Source of the DNA: Prevotellaceae bacterium UBA5903
GTDB taxonomy: Bacteria > Bacteroidota > Bacteroidia > Bacteroidales > Bacteroidaceae
Length of the DNA stretch: 14,520 nucleotides
Direction: 5' to 3'
Assembly: GCA_002431845.1 (NCBI GenBank)
Contig: DJEH01000014.1
Location: 1 to 14,520 of the forward strand
Below are positions 1 to 6,741 of the stretch, piece after piece. A program made the position numbers and the translations under genes. A model generated the notes under the pieces. That model did no database searches. It saw nothing but the letters and a program-made list of their open reading frames with translations, and was not told the origin of the DNA. The first letter of the stretch is position 1, and the number at the start of each line of letters is the position of its first letter.

Positions 1-343
1 AAAGTACGGGGTTTTTCTGATATGACCAAATGTTTTTAAAAGAAATTTTTGAGAAATTTTTGAAGAAATTACATAAATGGTTGATAATCAATAAAGAACA
101 AAGAATAAAAATTTTTGAAGTTTTTTGAAGAAATATTAGAATATTGCGTTTTTAATCTCTAATCTCGTTATTAAATAATGAAAGAACACAAGATTATTTA
201 TGTTCAAAAACGCATGAGTTTAGCATTCACACATTAGTAGTTAAACAAAGTGCTGGAAGATTTGGCATAAATTTGTTTATATTTTAGACAATTTAAAACT
301 TTGTCATAATTTATCGATGAAAACAAGCAATTTATCTAATATA
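1..343. other. AT-rich intergenic stretch without a recognisable gene
   Basis: No open reading frame of useful length starts or ends here on either strand, and no tRNA or rRNA pattern is visible. The base composition is very AT-rich. The only structure seen is an inverted repeat, TGCGTTTTT at 145-153 against AAAAACGCA at 206-214, with a second nested pair, TAATCT (153-158) and AGATTA (191-196). No U tract follows it, so it is not a clear terminator. TAAATTTG at 268-275 resembles a -7 element but has no -33 partner. The stretch probably separates an upstream gene outside the window from the small-RNA candidate. Confidence 0.5.
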
Positions 344-375
344 TTTGTTCTATGTTTCAATATGTAATATCTTTG
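344..375 (+). promoter_or_regulatory. Bacteroidetes-type promoter of a possible small RNA
   Basis: TTTG at 344-347, then 20 bp, then TATCTTTG at 368-375. This is a full match to the Bacteroidetes primary-sigma consensus (TTTG, 19-21 bp, TAnnTTTG). The predicted transcription start is about 380-383. No protein gene follows on this strand, which suggests the product is an untranslated RNA ending at the hairpin at 490-529. Confidence 0.5.
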
Positions 376-381
376 CATTGC

Positions 382-529
382 AATAAAGAAAAAAGGTTAT
401 CAATAACTTTCGCAATACAACAAAAGCAACTACAAGATATTGACATAAGAATAATTATAAGGTAATAGTGTTTTTTAGGTAAATGACGAGAGACAACATT
501 CGCCGCGAGGTGCGTGTTGTCTCATTTTT
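382..529 (+). ncRNA. candidate small RNA, about 150 nt
   Basis: The interval is bounded by a consensus promoter (344-375) and a hairpin with a following U-rich tract (490-529), and has no credible reading frame inside. The only ATG-started frame is 18 codons from 483 (MTRDNIRREVRVVS...), which runs through the terminator hairpin itself and is unlikely to be a gene. I do not recognise the RNA as 6S, tmRNA, RNase P or SRP RNA. The call is inferred from flanking signals, not from homology. An alternative is that it is a leader fragment or a decayed gene. Confidence 0.35.
490..529 (+). terminator. intrinsic terminator hairpin
   Basis: GAGACAACA (490-498) pairs perfectly with TGTTGTCTC (515-523). 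CGC (501-503) can pair with GCG (512-514) inside, leaving a two-base bulge. ATTTTTA follows directly at 524-530. The U tract favours plus-strand termination. The hairpin also lies just beyond the stop of the minus-strand lipoprotein gene (559) and could help end that transcript, but no U tract follows on that side. Confidence 0.65.
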
Positions 530-558
530 ATATTTATAATATTGACCTTATACCATGC

Positions 559-954
559 TTATTCAGCACTTTTAGTGTAAGTAAAGTTATTTACTCTTAT
601 ACAAGTAACACCATTTTGAATAGAAATGGTTTCACTACCCTTTTTATTCTTCCAAAGGTCGGCATTCTTCACACGTTTGCACAAGATAGATTTTCCCTCA
701 CTCGGAAAGATCTCGGCAAAAGTAGAGTCAAGACTATAGACCAAAAACAATTGTTGTGGCCCTGCGTCAAATCGTGTTCCAACCTCCCATAAACGTACAC
801 AATCATGTAGTGCATAGCTCCATGTATAGCCAGCAGAGCCAATGCAGCCATGTTCGTCTCTATCACTTCCTAATAATTTGCCAAACGAAGAATGTGCGCA
901 AGCACAAAACAGCAATGAGCTAAAGAGTGTAACTAAAGCAACAGATATTTTCAT
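559..954 (-). CDS. small cysteine-rich lipoprotein of unknown function
   Basis: 131 residues. Residues 1-19 form a lipoprotein-type signal: a positively charged start, a hydrophobic core, then FCAC, with C19 (after Ala) the more likely lipidated cysteine and C17 the alternative. The mature part has four further cysteines (C37, C52, C92, C118), enough for two disulfides in an exported protein. Residues 33-61 hold the most distinctive stretch, DEHGCIGSAGYTWS followed by CVRLWE; I associate this with small exported bacterial proteins of unknown function, from memory only. Membrane anchoring in the periplasm or outer membrane is inferred from the signal. The gene stands alone, with its own promoter at 985-1016 and about 30 nt of leader after the -7 box. 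I assign no molecular function. Confidence 0.75.
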   Translation of the reverse strand: MKISVALVTLFSSLLFCACAHSSFGKLLGSDRDEHGCIGSAGYTWSYALHDCVRLWEVGTRFDAGPQQLFLVYSLDSTFAEIFPSEGKSILCKRVKNADLWKNKKGSETISIQNGVTCIRVNNFTYTKSAE

Positions 955-984
955 ATAAAAGATATTTATGTTCTATATTAAAAA

Positions 985-1016
985 CAAAAGTACGTAAAAC
1001 GAGTAGAATAAGCAAA
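985..1016 (-). promoter_or_regulatory. promoter of the lipoprotein gene
   Basis: Reading the minus strand: TTTG at 1016-1013, 20 bp, then TACTTTTG at 992-985, a full match to the Bacteroidetes consensus. The -33 TTTG lies inside the U tract of the OmpA terminator (1014-1050). Confidence 0.7.
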
Positions 1017-1050
1017 AGTGCCAACAAATAAAATATTCATTGGCACTTTT
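1014..1050 (-). terminator. terminator of the OmpA-family gene
   Basis: An 11-bp perfect inverted repeat: AAAAGTGCCAA (1014-1024) and TTGGCACTTTT (1040-1050), with a 15-nt AT-rich loop. It lies 30 bp downstream of the OmpA stop codon. The arms end in A/T runs on both sides, so it could act in either direction. Confidence 0.75.
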
Positions 1051-1079
1051 ATTATTTATGAACAAACAATTATCACATT

Positions 1080-2210
1080 TTATTGTTCCGCAGCAATACA
1101 CATCACCACACGGTTAGAGTCGTTGTTACGGAAGGGCTGCACGTCATCACCCTTATATCCAGTAGTTAGTCGAGTTGCGTCGATGCCATACTTTTCGGTT
1201 AATATCTTTGCAACTTGGATAGCACGCTTTTCAGAAATTTTCTTATTAATTTCTTCAGAACCTGTACCCTTATCAGCGTAACCTAACAATTGAGCTTTAG
1301 CTGTAGGGTGAGCCTTCATCCAATTAGCAAAAGCCTCAACCTTTTGCATCTCTTGGACATCTACTTCAGACGATCCAATCTTAAAGAATATGTCAGACGA
1401 AGTTTTTTCCAATGTCTTAACCACAACAGGTTTAGGCTCTGGTTTTGGAGGAGCAGGCAATGTTTTTGGCTCTGGTTTTGGAGCAGGAGGAGCAGGAGGC
1501 GTAACGGGAGGTGCTACAGGTTCTGGTTTAGGAGCATGAGTCACCTTCTTTCTTAATCCAAGTTTAAAGTTTACACCAGCCAAAGCTTGCAACTGCCAAT
1601 CACCATGCCCGTTTACCTTTGAATTAAATCGATCGTGCAGATTATTAGCCGTAAATTCAACATTCACGCCAATGAAACGATTGATATTAGCTTCTAACTG
1701 CATACCCACCCTAAAGTTATGAACCAAGCGGTCCTTGTCCCATGCAAGATTCAAGTCGTCAATTGCAGAATGAGTATCTCTGATAGCTTTCAAGTCATCA
1801 TTGTCCCATGTGTAAGATAGGCCCACACCGCCAATGAGATAAGCATTCACCCAATTGCGTTTGCCTGGACGAAATGCATTTGAAAGGTTAAGCATAAGGT
1901 CGATGTCTGACGTTACAAATTTATAATCGTAAGTTTTGCCAAGACTCTTAATACCATCCTTTGCATTTATTCCACTCACGTGCAAGCGTGTACCAACAAC
2001 AGGCGTAAACATGCCACCCACACTCACAGCGCCAATAGGTGTGATTAAGTTTTTCTTACTATAATTTGTCCAAGTTAGCTGTCCACCACCTTGCACACCT
2101 ATAAAGACGTAAGGATATTCAGCCTTACCACCTCTGTTTGCTTGTGCAAAAGCAGTTTGCGTGGTCATGCCTGCAAGAAGCAAGGATGCCAATAATGTTT
2201 TGCATTTCAT
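1080..2210 (-). CDS. OmpA-family outer-membrane protein with proline-rich linker
   Basis: 376 residues. Residues 1-22 are a Sec signal peptide, likely cut at AFA|QA. Residues about 30-222 are rich in alternating beta-strand patterns (YVFIGVQGGGQLTW, GVGLSYTW, LQALAGVNFKLGL) and fit an eight-stranded outer-membrane barrel. Residues about 226-262 form a Pro/Lys/Glu linker with repeated KPEP. Residues about 272-376 are the OmpA C-terminal peptidoglycan-binding domain: D313 in GYAD and R329 in SEKRA match the pair that grips diaminopimelate in E. coli OmpA (D271, R286), with one extra residue between them, and the domain closes with SNRVV. The role is to tie the outer membrane to the cell wall, as for the major OmpA-like proteins of Porphyromonas and Prevotella. 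It is monocistronic, with its own terminator and a probable promoter. Confidence 0.92.
   Translation of the reverse strand: MKCKTLLASLLLAGMTTQTAFAQANRGGKAEYPYVFIGVQGGGQLTWTNYSKKNLITPIGAVSVGGMFTPVVGTRLHVSGINAKDGIKSLGKTYDYKFVTSDIDLMLNLSNAFRPGKRNWVNAYLIGGVGLSYTWDNDDLKAIRDTHSAIDDLNLAWDKDRLVHNFRVGMQLEANINRFIGVNVEFTANNLHDRFNSKVNGHGDWQLQALAGVNFKLGLRKKVTHAPKPEPVAPPVTPPAPPAPKPEPKTLPAPPKPEPKPVVVKTLEKTSSDIFFKIGSSEVDVQEMQKVEAFANWMKAHPTAKAQLLGYADKGTGSEEINKKISEKRAIQVAKILTEKYGIDATRLTTGYKGDDVQPFRNNDSNRVVMCIAAEQ
1420..1540 (-). repeat. repeated KPEP-coding DNA in the OmpA linker
   Basis: GGCTCTGGTTTTGGAG occurs at 1435-1450 and again at 1468-1483 (33-bp period, 11 codons); a more diverged copy (GGTTCTGGTTTAGGAG) lies near 1520-1536. 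These encode the repeated KPEP units of the Pro-rich linker. In-frame copy-number change would lengthen or shorten the spacer between barrel and wall-binding domain without harming either. Confidence 0.7.
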
Positions 2211-2239
2211 AATATTAATGTTTTAATAATTTCTGAAAA

Positions 2240-2268
2240 CAAATTTACATTTTTTCTCTAAATGCAAA
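2240..2268 (-). promoter_or_regulatory. probable promoter of the OmpA-family gene
   Basis: TAAATTTG at 2247-2240 matches the -7 consensus and sits 29 bp before the start codon. The nearest TTTG (2268-2265) is 17 bp upstream, a little closer than the usual 19-21 bp, so the -33 assignment is uncertain. Confidence 0.5.
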
Positions 2269-2303
2269 CACCTTAACCACTAATATTTTAAAATATCTAT
2301 TAC

Positions 2304-2349
2304 AAAAATAAGGGTTCAAGCAGTAATGATACATTCCACTTGAACCCTT
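2304..2349 (-). terminator. terminator downstream of nadB
   Basis: AAGGGTTCAAG (2310-2320) and CTTGAACCCTT (2339-2349) form an 11-bp perfect stem with an 18-nt loop. On the minus strand it is followed by ATTTTT (2309-2304). It lies 140 bp beyond the nadB stop, so the transcript would have an unusually long AT-rich 3' end. No other candidate lies closer. Confidence 0.75.
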
Positions 2350-2488
2350 TTATCGTTTTAATATAAGAATTAATGGTAGTTATAAATAAATATGAATAGC
2401 TACTTATAGAATCAGTTATTTAAAATTCATCTATTCTGCCATCATATATATAATCACCCTTAATCAACAAATTCAGATTACTTTAAAA

Positions 2489-4078
2489 TTAATTTTGGTC
2501 GTAAGCATGCTTAGGATAATCAATAGTATAATGGAGTCCACGGCTTTCCTTACGTTCAAGTGCTTGACGCGTGATGAGATAGCCCACGTTTATCATATTG
2601 CGCAGTTCACAAATGTCGCGAGTAGCCTTTACATGTTTGTAGAGTTCCTCAGTTTCTTCATAAAGAAGGTCTAAGCGTGTCCAAGCACGTTTCAAGCGTA
2701 AGTCTGAACGAACAATGCCCACATAAGCCGACATCACTTGCTCCACCTCTTTAGCATCTTGCGCAATAAGCACCTTTTCTTCATTTGTCATTGTGCCACT
2801 ATCATTCCATTCGGGCACCTTGTTGTTAAAGTCATATTCATCAACATGCTTAAGCGAGTGTTTGGCTGCAGTTTCAGCATAAACCACAGCTTCGATGAGT
2901 GAGTTGGATGCCAAACGGTTTCCACCATGTAGGCCTGTACAAGAGCACTCACCAATTGCATAAAGTCTGTTGATTGACGACAAGCCATTGAGGTCTACCT
3001 TTATACCACCACAAAGGTAGTGAGCACAAGGCACAACTGGGATGTATTGTTTGGTTATATCTATACCGATAGACAAGCACTTTTGATAGATATTGGGGAA
3101 GTGATGTTTGGTTTCTTCAGGGTCTTTGTGTGTTACATCCAAGCAAACATGGTCAAGTCCATGTATTTTCATCTCCTTATCAATGGCACGAGCCACGATG
3201 TCACGCGGAGCAAGAGATAGGCGCTTATCGTACTTCTGCATAAATTCCTCGCCATTAGGCAAACGGAGTATACCGCCATAACCACGCATAGCCTCTGTGA
3301 TGAGATAAGCAGGATGCTTTTCGCGAGGGTTATAAAGCGCTGTTGGGTGGAACTGTATAAACTCCATGCCCTCAACTGTGGCCTTTGCTCTGTAAGCCAT
3401 AGCAATGCCATCGCCCGTAGCAATTTCGGGATTGGTTGTGGTAGAATATACAGCACCGCAACCACCCGTGCTGAGCACCGTCACCTTTGAGAGAAACGTA
3501 TCAATTTTTTGCGTATCGGGGTCGAGCACATAAGCACCATAACATTCAATGTCGGGAGTGCGTCGTGTTACTTCAATGCCCAAGTGGTGTTGTGTAATAA
3601 TCTCTACAGCAAAGTGATTTTCGAGCACTGTGATGTTAGGATGATGCTTAACAGCCTCAATCAGTCCACGTTGTATTTCAAAGCCCGTGTCGTCAGCATG
3701 GTGCAGAATGCGAAACTCCGAGTGTCCGCCTTCGCGGTGAAGGTCGAAAGTTCCATCTTCTTTTTTATCAAAGTTTACTCCCCATTTCACAAGGCGCTCA
3801 ATGCCTGCAGGGGCGTTCTTAACCACCTGTTCTACAGCGCGAGGGTCGGATATAAAGTCACCAGCAATCATGGTGTCCTTTATATGTTTCTCAAAGTTAT
3901 CTACTTTCAAGTTTGTTACCGAAGCCACACCGCCTTGTGCCTTTGCAGTGTTAGCCTCTTCAATTGAAGTTTTGCAGATAAGAGCTACCTTACCTTTGCC
4001 CGAGGCAGCTACTTGGAGGGCGTAACTCATTCCAGCCACGCCAGAACCAATTACTAAAAAGTCAAATTTGCGTATCAT
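2489..4078 (-). CDS. nadB: L-aspartate oxidase
   Basis: 529 residues, the usual length. The enzyme is an FAD-dependent oxidase that turns L-aspartate into iminoaspartate, the first step of de novo NAD synthesis; quinolinate synthase (NadA) takes the product, but nadA and nadC are not in this window. The N-terminal dinucleotide fold shows VIGSGVAGMSYA (9-20). AKAQGGVAS (46-53) and the block around EFIQFHPTALYNP (239-251) are family hallmarks. The active-site residues known from E. coli NadB are visible as H244 (QFHPT), R292 (APRD) and H353 (AHYLCGG), and GLHGGNRLASNSL (382-394) closes the flavin site. The C-terminal helical domain is complete. It is the last gene of the minus-strand run, 64 bp after the ABC-F gene; only a weak -7-like TAATTTCG lies in that gap, so it is probably read through from upstream. 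Confidence 0.96.
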   Translation of the reverse strand: MIRKFDFLVIGSGVAGMSYALQVAASGKGKVALICKTSIEEANTAKAQGGVASVTNLKVDNFEKHIKDTMIAGDFISDPRAVEQVVKNAPAGIERLVKWGVNFDKKEDGTFDLHREGGHSEFRILHHADDTGFEIQRGLIEAVKHHPNITVLENHFAVEIITQHHLGIEVTRRTPDIECYGAYVLDPDTQKIDTFLSKVTVLSTGGCGAVYSTTTNPEIATGDGIAMAYRAKATVEGMEFIQFHPTALYNPREKHPAYLITEAMRGYGGILRLPNGEEFMQKYDKRLSLAPRDIVARAIDKEMKIHGLDHVCLDVTHKDPEETKHHFPNIYQKCLSIGIDITKQYIPVVPCAHYLCGGIKVDLNGLSSINRLYAIGECSCTGLHGGNRLASNSLIEAVVYAETAAKHSLKHVDEYDFNNKVPEWNDSGTMTNEEKVLIAQDAKEVEQVMSAYVGIVRSDLRLKRAWTRLDLLYEETEELYKHVKATRDICELRNMINVGYLITRQALERKESRGLHYTIDYPKHAYDQN

Positions 4079-4142
4079 CTGTATCGCTTATTTGCTTGCG
4101 AAATTACAAAAATGTTTTTGATAATCGTAGTTAAGTCAGCTT

Positions 4143-5780
4143 TCATTTTTTGCGTTCAAGCTCTTGCAAGTTCTCCATTTTCTTCTTTTCCAAGAACTCA
4201 TATATGCCGCATAGGTGTTCCTTAACCTTGCCCCCGCCAAACTCGTAGACGCGTGTTACCAGCCCGTCAAGAAAGTCGCGGTCGTGACTAACGCAAATCA
4301 GTGTACCATCGAAATCGCGAAGTGCTTGCTTTAGCACATCCTTGGTTCGTAGGTCAAGATGGTTGGTAGGTTCGTCAAGGATGAGCAGATTAACGGGTTC
4401 GAGCAAGAGTTTGAGCAATGCCAAACGTGTGCGTTCACCGCCCGAAAGCACTTTAACCTTTTTAGTGCTGGCCTCGCCACCAAACATAAATGCGCCCAAG
4501 AGGTCGCGAATTTTGTTTCTTATCTCACCCTTTGCCACGTCGTCGATGGTTTGGAACACAGTTAGTTCACCATCTAATAGCGATGCTTGATTTTGAGCAA
4601 AGTAGCCTATCTGCACATTATGTCCGAGGGTGAGTTTACCTTCGTGCTCAAGTTGCCCCATGATGCACTTTACGAGCGTAGACTTACCTTCGCCGTTTCG
4701 TCCTACAAAAGCCACTTTGTCGCCACGTTCGATTGTAAATGTAGCATTACTAAAGATGCGTTTGCCGTCGAAACTCTTGCCCACTCCTTCGGCTATCACG
4801 GGGTACTGTCCGCTACGCGGAGAAGGCGGAAAACGCAAGCGCAGAGCCGAAGTATCCTCCTCGTCCACCTCGATAAGTTCGAGTTTTTCGAGCATCTTTA
4901 CACGGCTTTGCACTTGAAAGGTTTTAGAGTAAGTACCCTTAAATCGTTCTATAAAGTCCTTAGTCTCCTGTATCATTTTTTGCTGTTCTTCGTACTGTTT
5001 TTGCTGTTGTTCGCGGCGCTCAGCACGGAGTTGCAAATAATGAGAATAGTTTACCTTATAGTCGTAAATACGCCCCATAGTCACCTCAATGGTGCGCGTA
5101 GTGATGTTGTCAACAAACTTGCGGTCGTGGCTGATAACCACCACAGCCTTATTATTGTTTATCAAGAAATCTTCGAGCCACCCAATACTTTCAATGTCAA
5201 GGTGGTTGGTAGGCTCATCGAGCAATAGCACATCGGGGTTTTGCAGTAGCATTTTAGCCAATTCTATGCGCATGCGCCATCCTCCCGAAAACTCGCTTGT
5301 TTGCCTATCGAAATCGGTGCGTTCAAAACCCAAGCCGAGCAAGGTTTTCTCTACATCCTCCTCAAAGTGTGTCATGTCTATGGCATAAAACTTTTCGCTG
5401 AGTGTAGCCACCTCTTCAATGAGCGACATATACTCATCACTCTCGTAGTCAGTACGTTCTGCGAGTTGCTTGTTCAACTCATCAAGATGCGCTTGCATGG
5501 CATGCAAATGAGCAAAGGCCTGGCAAGTTTCTTCAAAAACAGTGCGTCCGTCTTCGGTCATTAAGTGCTGTGGCAGATAGGCTATTACGGTGTCCTTAGG
5601 TGCCGAGACTGTGCCACGGGTGGGTTTTCGTACCCCTGCCAATATTTTGAGCAAGGTACTCTTGCCCGCACCATTTTTGCCCATAAGGGCTATGCGGTCG
5701 GTGTCGTTAATAACAAAAGATACATCACTAAAAAGGGTGGTGCCGCCAAACTCAACGGCCAATCCATCTACTGATACCAT
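4143..5780 (-). CDS. ABC-F family ATPase, YheS-like (ribosome-associated)
   Basis: 545 residues with two ATP-binding cassettes and no membrane segment, the layout of ABC-F proteins that bind the ribosomal E site and act on translation. Cassette 1: Walker A GKNGAGKST (34-42), signature FSGGWRMR (164-171), Walker B VLLLDEPTNHLD (184-195), switch H218. The inter-cassette linker (about 240-310) is charged and Gln-rich, as in the tRNA-contacting arm. Cassette 2: GRNGEGKST (360-368), LSGGER (445-450), LLILDEPTNHLD (465-476), switch H499. Both sites look catalytically intact. The FSGGW signature and the sequence after Walker B favour the YheS/ABCF3 branch; compared with E. coli YheS the C-terminal extension is short. 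An antibiotic-resistance role cannot be read from the sequence. It lies 45 bp after the glycosyltransferase gene. Confidence 0.9.
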   Translation of the reverse strand: MVSVDGLAVEFGGTTLFSDVSFVINDTDRIALMGKNGAGKSTLLKILAGVRKPTRGTVSAPKDTVIAYLPQHLMTEDGRTVFEETCQAFAHLHAMQAHLDELNKQLAERTDYESDEYMSLIEEVATLSEKFYAIDMTHFEEDVEKTLLGLGFERTDFDRQTSEFSGGWRMRIELAKMLLQNPDVLLLDEPTNHLDIESIGWLEDFLINNNKAVVVISHDRKFVDNITTRTIEVTMGRIYDYKVNYSHYLQLRAERREQQQKQYEEQQKMIQETKDFIERFKGTYSKTFQVQSRVKMLEKLELIEVDEEDTSALRLRFPPSPRSGQYPVIAEGVGKSFDGKRIFSNATFTIERGDKVAFVGRNGEGKSTLVKCIMGQLEHEGKLTLGHNVQIGYFAQNQASLLDGELTVFQTIDDVAKGEIRNKIRDLLGAFMFGGEASTKKVKVLSGGERTRLALLKLLLEPVNLLILDEPTNHLDLRTKDVLKQALRDFDGTLICVSHDRDFLDGLVTRVYEFGGGKVKEHLCGIYEFLEKKKMENLQELERKK

Positions 5781-5825
5781 GTGGTGATAGTGTATTTTTT
5801 TTAGAAAGAAATGGGGAACATTTAT

Positions 5826-6722
5826 TTATTTTCGTGCAGCGTCTATCTCATTGGCCAAGGCGTCCGACTCTCCCGACACCACCTTGCGACAGAACATTTT
5901 GTTACTCTCGCACAACACCTGCCAATCTTGCATGGTGAGGTGTTTTACCCCTGTTTGATAAAACAGATAGTGCAAGGGAGTGAGCCTCACCACTCCAGGA
6001 AACGCGCCTTGATAAAGCATGGCTCGCTGTGCAAAAGGCGAGTTATAAACAATGGTTTGCAAGCACAACTCGCTCGGTACAAACACGGTTTTGAAATAAC
6101 GTACAAGCGGTTTATTAGTTTCGAGTATACGCTTTACATACTTGGCACAATCGAGCGTAATGGCCCAATAGTCTGAACCAAAATATACATCGCGCTTCAT
6201 GCCATTGATTGTCACCTGCTTGCTGCGACGCACGCCCATCCACGCTAACATATGGCGCGATGCCACAACAATTTTGTTCTTTAGCCATTGGTTGCGCATA
6301 TTCAAATCACGAAAGGGATGATAATGAGTAATTTTGCGCAATTGGTCCTTGTTTTCGGTGTTTGAGAGGTTGTAGCCTGCTATAAATTCGCGGTCGATGT
6401 TTTGATTAAAAAATTGATGAATTTTCTTATTGCTCCACAATGGATAATCCTGTCCACTAAGGCATACCAAGTGGGTGTAGGGTTGTTTGCTTTCAATAGC
6501 AGCCTTCATTAGTTCGTATTGATAAGCCACTTGTTCCCATCCGCCCCAACTAACATAGTGGCGCTTTACAAACACCACCTTTTGGGGTAATAAGCGCTTA
6601 AAAGGACGCACATCAACATTGGCATCAACGTGCACGTAGAAGTCGGCATTATAGTCGAGAGCATCAATTAAACGCGCCAAATGGTCGGGATCGCAATAGG
6701 CCGATATAAGATAAGCTAACAT
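5826..6722 (-). CDS. GT14 family (core-2/I-branching type) glycosyltransferase
   Basis: 298 residues from the chosen start. The family includes beta-1,6-N-acetylglucosaminyltransferases that add branches to glycans; bacterial members are mostly of unknown acceptor. The N-terminus MLAYLISAY followed by LARLIDAL is the standard opening of the family. Other hallmarks are FYVHVD (28-33), VSWGGW (57-62), CLSGQDYPL (87-95), YFGSDYW (180-186) and VPSE with the following LQT (215-223). No signal peptide or membrane segment is seen, so it is probably cytoplasmic. A longer frame from 6773 would add 17 residues unlike the family and overlap ilvA by about 30 bp; the start at 6722 leaves a clean 19-bp gap after the ilvA stop. 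It lies between housekeeping genes and not in a capsule or LPS cluster, so its substrate cannot be guessed from context. Confidence 0.85.
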   Translation of the reverse strand: MLAYLISAYCDPDHLARLIDALDYNADFYVHVDANVDVRPFKRLLPQKVVFVKRHYVSWGGWEQVAYQYELMKAAIESKQPYTHLVCLSGQDYPLWSNKKIHQFFNQNIDREFIAGYNLSNTENKDQLRKITHYHPFRDLNMRNQWLKNKIVVASRHMLAWMGVRRSKQVTINGMKRDVYFGSDYWAITLDCAKYVKRILETNKPLVRYFKTVFVPSELCLQTIVYNSPFAQRAMLYQGAFPGVVRLTPLHYLFYQTGVKHLTMQDWQVLCESNKMFCRKVVSGESDALANEIDAARK

Positions 6723-6741
6723 AATAGAACCATTAAGTTGA

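Noticed and set aside
483..539. 18-codon frame starting MTRDNIRREV
   Set aside because: It runs straight through the terminator hairpin and its U tract, so the apparent coding is better explained by the hairpin arms.
514..792. 92-residue plus-strand frame
   Set aside because: It is antisense to most of the lipoprotein gene, begins inside the terminator region and shows no family motif or protein-like composition.
2424..2486. Short open stretch on the minus strand after nadB reading ...LLIKGDYIYDGRIDEF-stop
   Set aside because: It has no ATG start and only about 20 codons; it might be a gene remnant, but nothing supports this.
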